Assembly: GCA_964242925.1 (NCBI GenBank)
Contig: CAXTBW010000076.1
Coordinates: forward strand, 1 to 20,979
Length of the DNA stretch: 20,979 bases
Direction: 5' to 3'
From: LMUY01 sp964242925
GTDB lineage: Bacteria > Pseudomonadota > Alphaproteobacteria > Acetobacterales > Acetobacteraceae
Positions 1-7,025 of the stretch are shown here, in pieces. Within the stretch, counting starts at the first letter, position 1, and each line of letters starts with the position of its first letter. A program made the translations under genes and the position numbers. A model generated the notes under the pieces. The model did no database searches, was not told the origin of the DNA, and saw only the letters and a program-made list of their open reading frames with translations.

Positions 1-107
1 AGATCGCGGTTCGCGCCGTGTATTGCGCGCCGCGGTTGACCGAGGGGCCGGCGCTGGAGGCGATCCGGTCGCGGCTGAATTTCGGCGAGATCCGCCTCGC
101 GGCCTGA
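1..107 (+). CDS. C-terminal end of an unrecognised protein (partial)
   Basis: Only the last 34 codons are in the window. They read from position 3 to a TGA at 105-107, and the start lies upstream of the window. The tail is a mixed alpha/beta-like peptide with the segment VYCAPRLTEGPALEAIRSRL and ends in GEIRLAA. The codons have the G/C-rich third positions of the neighbouring genes, which supports a real frame. I do not recognise the family from this short piece. It converges on hisI, whose stop is about 100 bp away. Confidence 0.5.
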   Translation, partial: IAVRAVYCAPRLTEGPALEAIRSRLNFGEIRLAA

Positions 108-205
108 TCGATCGCGGACCCGTGGCCTGCGTCGGCAGCGGTTCCGCGCATCGCTTGCGCAAGCATCGCAGCCTATCGGCAACCTCCAGCGGCGCTTCGC
201 TTCAG

Positions 206-601
206 TTATTCCGGGCCGGCTGAGCCATATAGGGCGACCGGGTCGGCAATTGGTTCGGTCGTCGTCACAATCGCGCCCTCTCGAATAGCGCGGTGAAAAC
301 AGCTGCGCTGGCCGGTGTGACAGGCTGCGCCGCGCTGGTCCACCAGCAACAGCAGCGTATCGCCGTCGCAATCCAGCCGGGCCTCGACGAGACGCTGCGT
401 TTGACCCGAGGTCTCGCCCTTGCGCCATAACGCGGACCGGCTGCGGCTCCAGTAGCAGACCCGCCCGGTCACAAGCGTTTCCGCCAGCGACTCGGCATTC
501 ATCCAGGCCATCATCAGCACCTCGCCGGTGTCGTGTTGCTGGGCGATGGCGGGGACCAGGCCGGCCGCGTCGTAGCGCATCGGCAGCTCAGACGATTCCA
601 C
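206..601 (-). CDS. hisI: Phosphoribosyl-AMP cyclohydrolase
   Basis: HisI opens the adenine ring of phosphoribosyl-AMP in the third step of histidine synthesis, in the cytosol. The 131-residue product has the usual length of stand-alone HisI and shows the family signatures. WRKGETSGQ lies at residues 59-67. The Mg-binding DCDGD is at 77-81. The three zinc-ligand cysteines are C78, C94 (in CHTGQ) and C101 (in SCFHR). The start is a GTG at 601, about 7 nt after a GGAGAA sequence. An ATG seven codons later has no ribosome site. The gene overlaps the end of the metC-like gene by 14 bp and appears to be the last cistron of the five-gene minus-strand run. It is fused neither to hisE nor to other his genes, so it is detached from a his operon. 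The family call is firm. Confidence 0.95.
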   Translation of the reverse strand: MESSELPMRYDAAGLVPAIAQQHDTGEVLMMAWMNAESLAETLVTGRVCYWSRSRSALWRKGETSGQTQRLVEARLDCDGDTLLLLVDQRGAACHTGQRSCFHRAIREGAIVTTTEPIADPVALYGSAGPE

Positions 602-1793
602 TCAGGTTCTCCATGCTCTCGGCGAGATCGGCGATCAACTCGGCCGGATCCTCCAGCCCGATATGGAAGCGCGCGATCGACCCGGCAAACCGTCCGCTGT
701 CGGTCGTGCGGGTGATGTGCCCGGTCGTCGGCAACGCCAGGCTCTCGAACCCGCCCCAGGACGCGCCGATGCCGAACAGGGTCAGGCCGTCGATGAAGGC
801 GTCCACCGCGGCCGGGCTGTAGTGCGGCTGAAACTCCACCCCGAACAGGCTGGCGGCGCCCGTGAAATCCCGCCGCCACAGCGCATGGCCCGGCGCGCCA
901 GGCAGGGCAGGGTGCAACACGCGCGCCACCTCCGGCCGGCCGGCGAACCACTCGGCCACGCGCAGGCCCGACTGCATCTGCCGGTCCAGTCGCACGCCCA
1001 TGGTCCGCGCGCCACGCAGGGCCAGCCAGCAATCGTCGGGGCTGGCGTAGTGGCCCAGTTGCAAGGTGGTGGTTCGCACCCGTTCCCAATGCGCCGGGTC
1101 GTTGACCGTGATGCCGCCGAGCAACACGTCCGAGTGTCCGGCGACGTATTTGGTGAGCGCCTGGATCGACACATCCACCCCGTGCGCGAAAGGCTGGAAG
1201 GAACGGATGCCCCAGGTGTTGTCCATCAGCACCGCCAGCCCGTGCGCGTGCGCCACGGCGGCCAGCGCAGGGATGTCCTGAACCTCGAAGGTGTGGCTGC
1301 CCGGGCTCTCGGTATACAGCACGCGCGTATCCGGACGGATCATCTCGGCCAGCGCGTTCGGTGGGACCTGCGGGTCGTAGTAGTCGGTCGTGACGCCCAT
1401 GCGGACGAGAAAGCCGTCGCAGAACGCGCGCGCCGGCCCGTATGCGCTGTCCGGCATCAGGCAATGGTCGCCGGCGGACAGGTAGGCGAGCAACGGCACG
1501 GTGACGGCGGCCAGCCCGGTCGAGACGATCTGACATCGCGTGCCGCCCTCGATCGCCGCCACCACGTCCTCGAGCGCGTGGTGGGTCGGGCCGCCGGCGG
1601 TGCCGTAGAGCGGGCCACGGCCGAGCCGTTCGTCGCTGTGCGCCCGGCGGTCGTCGCAGCTCTCGTACAGCATGGTGGAGCCGCGGGCGACCGGCGGATT
1701 GACGAAGCCCACGGCGCGGGTCCCGGCGCGGCCGAGATGGGACAGGCGGGTGGCGAGCGACGGCTTGGCCGCCGGCGGGGTGTGGTCAGGCAT
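588..1793 (-). CDS. metC: Cystathionine beta-lyase (Cys/Met metabolism PLP enzyme)
   Basis: A 401-residue fold-type I PLP enzyme that splits cystathionine to homocysteine, pyruvate and ammonia. Visible features include the YGTAGGPT phosphate-binding region (about residues 63-70), the cofactor aspartate in LMDNTWG (D191) and the Schiff-base lysine K215 in QALTKYVAGHSD. The sequence ending in SWGGFESL plus the downstream THITRTT-like segment is typical of cystathionine beta-lyases rather than gamma-synthases, but related C-S lyases cannot be excluded. The ATG at 1793 was chosen because AAGGAG stands 8 nt upstream and it overlaps the sseA stop by one base (TGATG). The 3' end overlaps hisI by 14 bp. 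Both overlaps suggest translational coupling. Pairing with a sulfurtransferase fits a sulfur amino-acid role. Confidence 0.88.
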   Translation of the reverse strand: MPDHTPPAAKPSLATRLSHLGRAGTRAVGFVNPPVARGSTMLYESCDDRRAHSDERLGRGPLYGTAGGPTHHALEDVVAAIEGGTRCQIVSTGLAAVTVPLLAYLSAGDHCLMPDSAYGPARAFCDGFLVRMGVTTDYYDPQVPPNALAEMIRPDTRVLYTESPGSHTFEVQDIPALAAVAHAHGLAVLMDNTWGIRSFQPFAHGVDVSIQALTKYVAGHSDVLLGGITVNDPAHWERVRTTTLQLGHYASPDDCWLALRGARTMGVRLDRQMQSGLRVAEWFAGRPEVARVLHPALPGAPGHALWRRDFTGAASLFGVEFQPHYSPAAVDAFIDGLTLFGIGASWGGFESLALPTTGHITRTTDSGRFAGSIARFHIGLEDPAELIADLAESMENLSGIV

Positions 1794-2620
1794 CAGCCGG
1801 TCTCCTTCGGTGTCGTCGAGTCGGCGCCCCACTCCGACCAGGACCCGTCATACACCGCGCCTTGCTCCAGCCCGGCGAGCCGCAGGGCCATCGCGATGAC
1901 GGTGGCGGAGACGCCGCTGCCGCAGGTGGTGATCACCGGGCGCGAGTCGTCGGCGCCGGCCCGCGCAAGGCGGGCGCGCAATGCATCCGGCGCCAGGAAC
2001 AGCCCGTCGGCGTCGATCAGCTCCGAATACGGCAGGTTGACGGCGCCCGGGATGTGCCCGGGCGTCACGCCGGGCCGCGGCTCCGGCGCCGACCCGGCGA
2101 ACCGCGCGGGGCTGCGCGCATCCAGCACCAGCGCGTCCGTCTCCAGCAGGTCGGCCAAGCCGCGCAACCGGGTGGCGCGCAGGCGCGGGGTGAAGCTCGC
2201 GGGGGAGGCCGGCGCCGGCTCGCCGGACTCGATGGGATGGCCGGCGCGGCGCCAGGCGGCCAGGCCGCCATCCAGCACGGCGGCCTCGTCGTGGCCGAAC
2301 AGGCCCATCATCCACCATCCGCGGGTCGCCCACATCGTGGCGGCCTGGTCGTAGAACACCACCCGCGTCTCGTCGCCGACGCCGAGCTCCCCCACCAGGC
2401 GCGCGAACCGCCCCGCGGCCGGCGTCATGTGCGGCAGCGCGCTGTCGATGTCCGCGATCACGTCCAGGTCGAAGTAGCGCGCGCCGGGGATGTGCGCGGC
2501 GAGAAAGCCGGCCTTGCCGTCTTTGTTCTCGGTTGGCAGGTACTTGGTCGACTCCAGCACGACCAGGCCCGGCGAACGCAAATTCGCGGCCAGCCATTCG
2601 ACGGAAACCAGCTGTTGCAT
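1793..2620 (-). CDS. sseA: 3-mercaptopyruvate sulfurtransferase (tandem rhodanese)
   Basis: The 275-residue protein has two rhodanese domains, roughly residues 8-125 and 155-270. The first is the inactive structural half, with HIPGARYFDLD. The second carries the catalytic cysteine C233 in CGSGVSA. That loop is of the mercaptopyruvate type (CG[S/T]GV-) rather than the thiosulfate type (CRKGVT). The enzyme moves sulfur from 3-mercaptopyruvate to thiol or cyanide acceptors and is a cysteine breakdown route. Its stop overlaps the start of the metC-like gene by one base, and the AlaX gene ends 13 bp upstream of its start. It is the second sulfur amino-acid gene of the cluster. Confidence 0.92.
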   Translation of the reverse strand: MQQLVSVEWLAANLRSPGLVVLESTKYLPTENKDGKAGFLAAHIPGARYFDLDVIADIDSALPHMTPAAGRFARLVGELGVGDETRVVFYDQAATMWATRGWWMMGLFGHDEAAVLDGGLAAWRRAGHPIESGEPAPASPASFTPRLRATRLRGLADLLETDALVLDARSPARFAGSAPEPRPGVTPGHIPGAVNLPYSELIDADGLFLAPDALRARLARAGADDSRPVITTCGSGVSATVIAMALRLAGLEQGAVYDGSWSEWGADSTTPKETG

Positions 2621-2633
2621 TGCGCGACCCTTC

Positions 2634-3341
2634 TCAGCCCGGCGCCAGGGTGATGCGCCGGTTTTGCTTGCCCTTGTTCTCGATCTTGAGCACCCGCATC
2701 GGGCCGATTTCGCCAGTGGCGGCGACGTGGGTGCCGCCGCAGGGCTGCAGGTCCACCGGGTCGTCGACCGATCCGATCCGCACCAGCCGCAACCGCCCCG
2801 TGCCGCGCGGGGGCTTCACCGAAAGCGTGCGGACCAGGCCGGGATTGGTGTCCAGCACGCTCTCGTCCACCCACTCGGTCGACACCGGGTGGTTGGCAGC
2901 CACCAGCGCGACTAATCCCGCCTCGATCGCTTCGCGGTCCGGCGCGGCCGGCAGATCGAAGTCCAGCCGGGACTTCTCGGCGCCGATCTGGCCGCCCGTG
3001 ACGGCCGCGCCGGGCAGCAGGCTGCAGAGCAGGTGCAGCGCCGTGTGCATCCGCATGTGCGCCAGGCGGCGTGGCCAGTCGATGCTGGCGGTGACCACGG
3101 CGCCGACCGGCGGCGGCTTCCCGTCGATCGGCAGGAGGATGGCGTCGCCTTCGCCCTTCACCGCCTCCGCGACGATGCTTTCGCCGCCGGGCCAGGTCAG
3201 CCGCCCGGTGTCGCCGGGTTGGCCGCCGCTGCGCGCATAGAACGGTGAGCGGTCGAGGATCACGCCGCCGGGCGGCACGGCGACGACCGTTGCCGCCGTT
3301 TCCAGTCCGTAGGCGTCATCCAGGTAAAGCCGGGCGGTCAC
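2634..3341 (-). CDS. alaX: Alanyl-tRNA editing protein, AlaX type
   Basis: A free-standing homologue of the AlaRS editing domain, expected to hydrolyse Ser-tRNA(Ala) or Gly-tRNA(Ala). Zinc-site motifs are clear: HTALH (H99, H103) and CGGTH (C201, H205). SPFYARSGGQPGDTG (about 32-46) is the conserved N-terminal segment of AlaX-M and AlaRS. The length of about 235 residues fits AlaX-M. I chose the GTG at 3341, which overlaps the Nudix stop as GTGA (4 bp). A GTG three codons earlier (3350) is also possible. No strong ribosome site is visible, consistent with coupled re-initiation. The gene sits between a Nudix hydrolase and sseA in a tight same-strand run. Confidence 0.9.
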   Translation of the reverse strand: MTARLYLDDAYGLETAATVVAVPPGGVILDRSPFYARSGGQPGDTGRLTWPGGESIVAEAVKGEGDAILLPIDGKPPPVGAVVTASIDWPRRLAHMRMHTALHLLCSLLPGAAVTGGQIGAEKSRLDFDLPAAPDREAIEAGLVALVAANHPVSTEWVDESVLDTNPGLVRTLSVKPPRGTGRLRLVRIGSVDDPVDLQPCGGTHVAATGEIGPMRVLKIENKGKQNRRITLAPG

Positions 3342-3958
3342 GCGGCCCACTCGGTGCGCAGCCAGTCGCGGCGGGCGGCGAACCAGAGCAGCGCCATGGC
3401 GGTGATCGAGTTCGCGTAGCGTCCGGCGAGGGCATTCTCGATCGCCAGGGACGCGGGCAGGACGCGCGTGCGGATGTCCTCGTTCTCGACCGCCAGGCCG
3501 GCGTAGCCCGCGATGCCGTCGGCGTCGGCTCGTGGCGCCGCGATGCGGCCGGCGAAGATGGTGACGGTTTCGTCGGAGCCGCCAGCGCTCAGCACGAAGC
3601 GGCCGACCCGGTGCAGGCGGTCGGCGGCCAGGTTCATCTCCTCGCGCATCTCGCGGGACGCGGTCTGCTGCTCCGTCTCGCCCTCGTCCATGAAGCCGCC
3701 CGGTATCTCGAGCATCATCGGGTCGACGCCGGCGAGCATGGCGGGATAGCGGAATTGCTCGATCATCACGACCTGGTCGGTGACCGGGTCATAGGGCAGC
3801 ACGCCAACCGCGTGGCCGCGGAGCCAGACCTCCCAGGTCCGGACATCCGACATCGCGCCGTCGAACCGGCGATTGCGGAACCGGACGACATCGAGCTGGG
3901 TGCGCCCGCGCCAAACGGTTTCACGCGATTCCACAGTCACGTCGGGGGCCGTCGTCAT
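3338..3958 (-). CDS. Nudix hydrolase, ADP-ribose pyrophosphatase-like
   Basis: A 206-residue Nudix protein. The Nudix box spans residues 88-110 with G88, E94 and the REMREE core at 102-107. Its usual glycine near the end is an asparagine (N109), a small departure from the consensus. The EIPGGFMDEGE segment and the AGGSDETVTIFAG region after the box are typical of NudF-type ADP-ribose/ADP-sugar pyrophosphatases. The substrate is inferred only from the family. The ATG at 3958 has no obvious Shine-Dalgarno. The gene is probably the first of the run Nudix-alaX-sseA-metC-hisI, and it overlaps alaX by 4 bp at its end. Confidence 0.85.
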   Translation of the reverse strand: MTTAPDVTVESRETVWRGRTQLDVVRFRNRRFDGAMSDVRTWEVWLRGHAVGVLPYDPVTDQVVMIEQFRYPAMLAGVDPMMLEIPGGFMDEGETEQQTASREMREEMNLAADRLHRVGRFVLSAGGSDETVTIFAGRIAAPRADADGIAGYAGLAVENEDIRTRVLPASLAIENALAGRYANSITAMALLWFAARRDWLRTEWAA

Positions 3959-4021
3959 GGCCCGTTGTAGACTGAGCGAGGCGTGCCGGCCAGCCTTTGG
4001 CCAGCCAGCCGAGGTATGCGC
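3959..4021. other. Short gap before the Nudix gene with an imperfect hairpin
   Basis: This 63-bp gap separates the regulator gene from the Nudix gene. It contains two copies of GGCCAGCC (3988-3995 and 3999-4006), and the arms GGCCA and TGGCC can pair around a 5-nt loop (3988-4002). It may hold a weak terminator for the regulator or a promoter of the five-gene run. No T-tract or convincing -35/-10 pair is seen. Confidence 0.25.
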
Positions 4022-4915
4022 CTAAGCCGCCACTTGGGTCATCTTGTGAGACTGCATCAGCCGGCGGATGTGGTTGGCCCCCGTCGCGCCCTTCAGCGAG
4101 TCGCGCCACATCTGCTCGGCCACCCGCTGGTGAGTCGCAACCGCCTCGTCGGCGCCGGTGATCATGGCCACGCCGGTCTGACTGCCGGGCAGCCCGTCGG
4201 CGCGGAACGGGTTGATGGCGAGCGTGGCGCGGTCCCGGGCCCGGAGGATCTTGAACGAACTAGTAGGTTCGGCATTCGGCAGCACGCCGAACTGCAGGCC
4301 CATCGGCTCGGCCTCCATCATGGTCGCGACCTGCTCGATCTCCGTCGCTGCAACTTCGCGGCAACGTTGGCGCAGCCTGTCCGAGACGGGCGTGCTGCCC
4401 GCGATGCCGGCCTCCAGAAGCCGCTCGATGCGGGCCAGCGACAGAATCGCGATGATGCCGGGACGGCGCATGCCGTACATCCGCTTGCGGGCGGCGAGGA
4501 TGCCCTGCACTTGCTCGATCCCGGCGCGCAACCCCGCCTTGTCGCCCTCGGACGCCGCGACATAGGCCTCGCACACGTCGGCCATTGCGGCGTCGTAGGC
4601 TTCAGACGTGGTGAGGTAGCAGAGCGGCCCCGACACCTGGAGGATCTGGTCCGCCGACTCCTCGGTTTGCCGCACCCGCTCGAAGTAGCCGATCGGACGA
4701 TTGTAATATTCCACGCCGATGCCGAGCAACGAGAGCGGCGAGATCTTGAGCAGTTCCGCCAGCCGTTTCACGGTGTCGAGCTTGATGACCTCGCCCTTCT
4801 CGTATCGATAGAGCGCCGCGCGGGAAACACCTAGCCTTGCAGCGATCTCCTCAGCTCGCAGGCCGGACTCGAGGCGGTAGGCCCGCAACTGCTGTCCAAT
4901 CTCGGTGAAACGCAT
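4022..4915 (-). CDS. XRE-family transcriptional regulator with a long unassigned C-terminal part
   Basis: The 297-residue protein starts with a Cro/C1-type helix-turn-helix (about residues 5-60). The recognition region is AEEIAARLGVSRAALYRYEKGE, followed by TVKRLAELLKISPLSLLGIG, the standard end of this domain. The remaining 235 residues are helical and soluble-looking. They carry YYNRPIGYFERVRQTEES, followed by a segment predicted to be helical bundles, and I recognise no named ligand-binding domain there. A GGGAG lies 10 nt before the ATG at 4915. It is the first gene of the minus-strand block and is separated from the next cistron by 63 bp. The 219 bp upstream are unusually AT-rich for this window and contain small palindromes, so autoregulation is plausible but not shown. 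Confidence 0.85.
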   Translation of the reverse strand: MRFTEIGQQLRAYRLESGLRAEEIAARLGVSRAALYRYEKGEVIKLDTVKRLAELLKISPLSLLGIGVEYYNRPIGYFERVRQTEESADQILQVSGPLCYLTTSEAYDAAMADVCEAYVAASEGDKAGLRAGIEQVQGILAARKRMYGMRRPGIIAILSLARIERLLEAGIAGSTPVSDRLRQRCREVAATEIEQVATMMEAEPMGLQFGVLPNAEPTSSFKILRARDRATLAINPFRADGLPGSQTGVAMITGADEAVATHQRVAEQMWRDSLKGATGANHIRRLMQSHKMTQVAA

Positions 4916-5134
4916 AATTTGGCCACTCCCGGGCGCGCTAGCGATGAATCCAAAATTTCCACTAGCATTCAGCTATACGACATAACAGGATCGTGATGGT
5001 ATACTTCAAGGTCTAGGAGGAGTAGGCGACTTTTTTCTCGAAATAGCAACCGTTGGTTGTGTCGACGAGAACTTTTGTTGCCGACCGATTCGCGGTTCGC
5101 GCTAAGAGTGAAAGTCGCAAGAATCGGACGATGT
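4916..5134. promoter_or_regulatory. AT-rich promoter region of the XRE regulator
   Basis: This gap is visibly richer in A/T than the flanking genes. It has the perfect octamer palindrome CGCTAGCG (4936-4943), a TAGC-ATTCA-GCTA inverted repeat (4963-4975) and a GTATAC palindrome (4999-5004). On the minus strand TTGAAG followed 17 nt later by GTTATG could be a weak -35/-10 pair. I see no gene. The AGGAGGAG at 5015-5022 on the plus strand is not followed by a start codon at a usable distance. Confidence 0.35.
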
Positions 5135-5914
5135 TCACTTGTCCAGTTCGGTCATCCAACCAAGTCCCGCCGCCGTGTCGCCCGCCGGGCGATACTCGCA
5201 GCCGACCCAGCCGTCGTAGCCGACGGCGTCCATGCGGCGGAACAGAAACGACCAGTTCAGTTCGCCGGTGCCTGGTTCATTACGGGCCGGCACGTCGGCG
5301 ATCTGAATGTGACCGATCAGCGGCAGCAGCGCGGCCATCCGGCTGGTGACGTCGCCCTCGGTCACCTGCGTGTGGTAGACGTCGAACAGCAGCGCCAGGC
5401 GATCGCGGCCGACCGCTTCCACGATGGCCGCGCCCTGGCTGCTGGTGTTGAGGAAGAAGCCCGGCATGTCGCGGTGGTTGATCGGTTCGATCACGATCAG
5501 CACGCCGGCCTGCTTGGCCAGCTCGGCCGCCCAGGCGAGATTGACCGCGTACAACGAGGCCGCCGTCCCCGCCGCCAGGCCGGCCGGCAGCAGCCCGGCC
5601 ATGCAATGCAGCCGCTTGGTTCCCAGCACGCCGGCGTAGTCGAGCGCGCGCTTCACCCCGTCGCGGAACTCCGCCTGGCGGCCTGGCAGGCAGGCGAGGC
5701 CGCGTTCCCCCATCGGCCAGTCCCCCGGCGGCATGTTGAACAGCACCTGCGTCAGGCCGTTGTCGTCCAGCCGGGCCCGGATCTCGGCCGCTGGAAAGTC
5801 GTACGGGAACAGGAACTCGACCGCCTCGAACCCGGCCTTCGCCGCAGCGGCGAAGCGGTCGAGGAACGGGTGCTCGTTGAACATCATGGTGAGGTTGGCG
5901 CAGAAGCGTGGCAT
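5135..5914 (-). CDS. hyi: Hydroxypyruvate isomerase (TIM-barrel sugar isomerase family)
   Basis: The 259-residue product has the length of E. coli Hyi, which interconverts hydroxypyruvate and tartronate semialdehyde. The metal and catalytic residues fall where expected: E143 in IVIEPINHRDMPGF, D178 and H181 in LLFDVYHTQ, Q204 in HIQIADVPARNEPG, and E240 in WVGCEYRP. The ATG at 5914 was chosen because AAAGGAA precedes it by 6 nt and the protein then starts MPRFCANLTMMF, as family members do. A longer reading to 5962 has no support. No gcl, glxR or glycerate kinase gene is adjacent, so the exact pathway is inferred from homology only. The related family of 3-dehydroshikimate or other sugar epimerases is the main alternative. 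Confidence 0.9.
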   Translation of the reverse strand: MPRFCANLTMMFNEHPFLDRFAAAAKAGFEAVEFLFPYDFPAAEIRARLDDNGLTQVLFNMPPGDWPMGERGLACLPGRQAEFRDGVKRALDYAGVLGTKRLHCMAGLLPAGLAAGTAASLYAVNLAWAAELAKQAGVLIVIEPINHRDMPGFFLNTSSQGAAIVEAVGRDRLALLFDVYHTQVTEGDVTSRMAALLPLIGHIQIADVPARNEPGTGELNWSFLFRRMDAVGYDGWVGCEYRPAGDTAAGLGWMTELDK

Positions 5915-5967
5915 TCCCGGTTCCTTTTGCATTGGCACGGCGGCGCCCGCAGGATAACCCATCCGCC

Positions 5968-7008
5968 ATGAACGCAGAACGCCTGCTGTTGGGCCTCTTG
6001 CTAACGGGGATCGCAGTCGGCTGCGGCTTCGTGCTGCACCCCTTCATATCGTCGATTTTGTGGGGCGCCATCCTGGTGTTCACCACTTGGCCGGTGTTCG
6101 AATGGGTGCGCGTGCACAGCCATTTGGGCCGCACCGGCGCGGCGCTCGTCATGGTGCTGCTGACGGCGCTGCTGCTCGTGCTGCCGCTGGCGGTTGCGGC
6201 GCCGGCCGGGTCCGACGATGTCGCGCAGTTGCGCGCCTCGCTCGGCGCGCTGTTCGACACCGGGCTGCCGACCTCGCCCAGCTGGCTACACCGCCTGCCG
6301 GTGGTGGGCCAGGGCCTGTCCGACCTGTGGAACAGCTGGGCCGCCGATTTGTCGGTGATGGCGGATTTCTTCCGCCCGTATTTCGGCATGATCGCGGAGA
6401 ACGGCCTCACGCTGCTGCTGGGCATCGCGTCCGGGGTGCTGCAGTTCCTGATGGCGCTGTTCGTGGCGTTCTTCCTGTGGGTGTACGGCGACCGCATCGC
6501 CGTCAGCGGCCGCGCGATCCTGCGGCGGATTGCGGGCGCCTACGCCGACCGCCTGATCACGGTAACCGGCAAGGTGGTGCGCGGCACTGTCTACGGACTG
6601 CTGGGCACGGCGCTGGTGCAGGGCATGCTGACGGCGTTCGGCCTCTGGCTGACGGGCGTGCCGCGCGCGGTGCTTCTGGGCGCCATCGCCGGGCTGGTGT
6701 CGGTGCTGCCGATCGGGGCGCCGATGATCTGGATCCCGGCGGCGATCTGGCTCGCCAGCACCGAGCACATCGGCTGGGCGGTGTTCCTGGTGGTCTACGG
6801 CGTGGTGGCCATATCGGGCGCGGACAGCGTGATCCGGCCGTATTTCATCTCGCGCGGGGCGCAGTTGCCGTTCCTGCTGACGGTGTTGGGCGTGCTGGGC
6901 GGCGCGCTGGCGTTCGGGCTGCTCGGCATCTTCCTGGGCCCCGTCCTGCTGGGCGTCGGCTACACGCTGGTGACCGAGTTCGCCAGCGTCGGGGAGCCGG
7001 TGGGCTGA
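5968..7008 (+). CDS. AI-2E family transporter (YdiK/PerM-type permease)
   Basis: A 346-residue integral membrane protein. It has two N-terminal hydrophobic segments (LLLGLLLTGIAVGCGFVLHP and ISSILWGAILVFTTWPVFEW), then a third, a long soluble stretch, and a C-terminal group of several transmembrane segments. The C-terminal group includes GLLGTALVQGMLTAFGLWLTG and VSVLPIGAPMIWIPAAIW, the latter close to the conserved P-x-G-P motif region of this family. Family members include exporters and Na+/H+ antiporters; the substrate cannot be predicted. The ATG at 5968 is chosen because the protein then begins with the usual short cytosolic leader. An upstream AGGA is 13 nt away, so the ribosome site is weak. 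It diverges from hyi across a 53-bp gap and is followed by the MFS gene after 17 bp. Confidence 0.85.
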   Translation: MNAERLLLGLLLTGIAVGCGFVLHPFISSILWGAILVFTTWPVFEWVRVHSHLGRTGAALVMVLLTALLLVLPLAVAAPAGSDDVAQLRASLGALFDTGLPTSPSWLHRLPVVGQGLSDLWNSWAADLSVMADFFRPYFGMIAENGLTLLLGIASGVLQFLMALFVAFFLWVYGDRIAVSGRAILRRIAGAYADRLITVTGKVVRGTVYGLLGTALVQGMLTAFGLWLTGVPRAVLLGAIAGLVSVLPIGAPMIWIPAAIWLASTEHIGWAVFLVVYGVVAISGADSVIRPYFISRGAQLPFLLTVLGVLGGALAFGLLGIFLGPVLLGVGYTLVTEFASVGEPVG

Positions 7009-7025
7009 CCCAGCACCATCCGGCG

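Noticed and set aside
153..164. Perfect 12-bp palindrome GCTTGCGCAAGC between the first gene and hisI
   Set aside because: It could be a binding site, but such GC palindromes arise by chance and neither a T-tract nor a promoter is near; too little to call.
663..2354. Long plus-strand open frame of 563 codons opposite metC and sseA
   Set aside because: It is antisense to two well-recognised genes and its product is Arg/Gly/Ala-rich without any domain; typical of shadow frames in high-GC DNA.
5015..5022. AGGAGGAG on the plus strand
   Set aside because: A perfect-looking ribosome site, but no start codon follows at a usable spacing and no protein-like frame opens.
5053..5349. Small plus-strand ORF opposite the end of hyi
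   Set aside because: Arg/Ser-rich, antisense to a firm gene, with no ribosome site at a useful distance.
6060..7025. Upstream extension of the MFS frame
   Set aside because: It overlaps the AI-2E-family gene in another frame and reads as Arg/Gly-rich shadow sequence; the transporter starts sensibly at the GTG at 7026.
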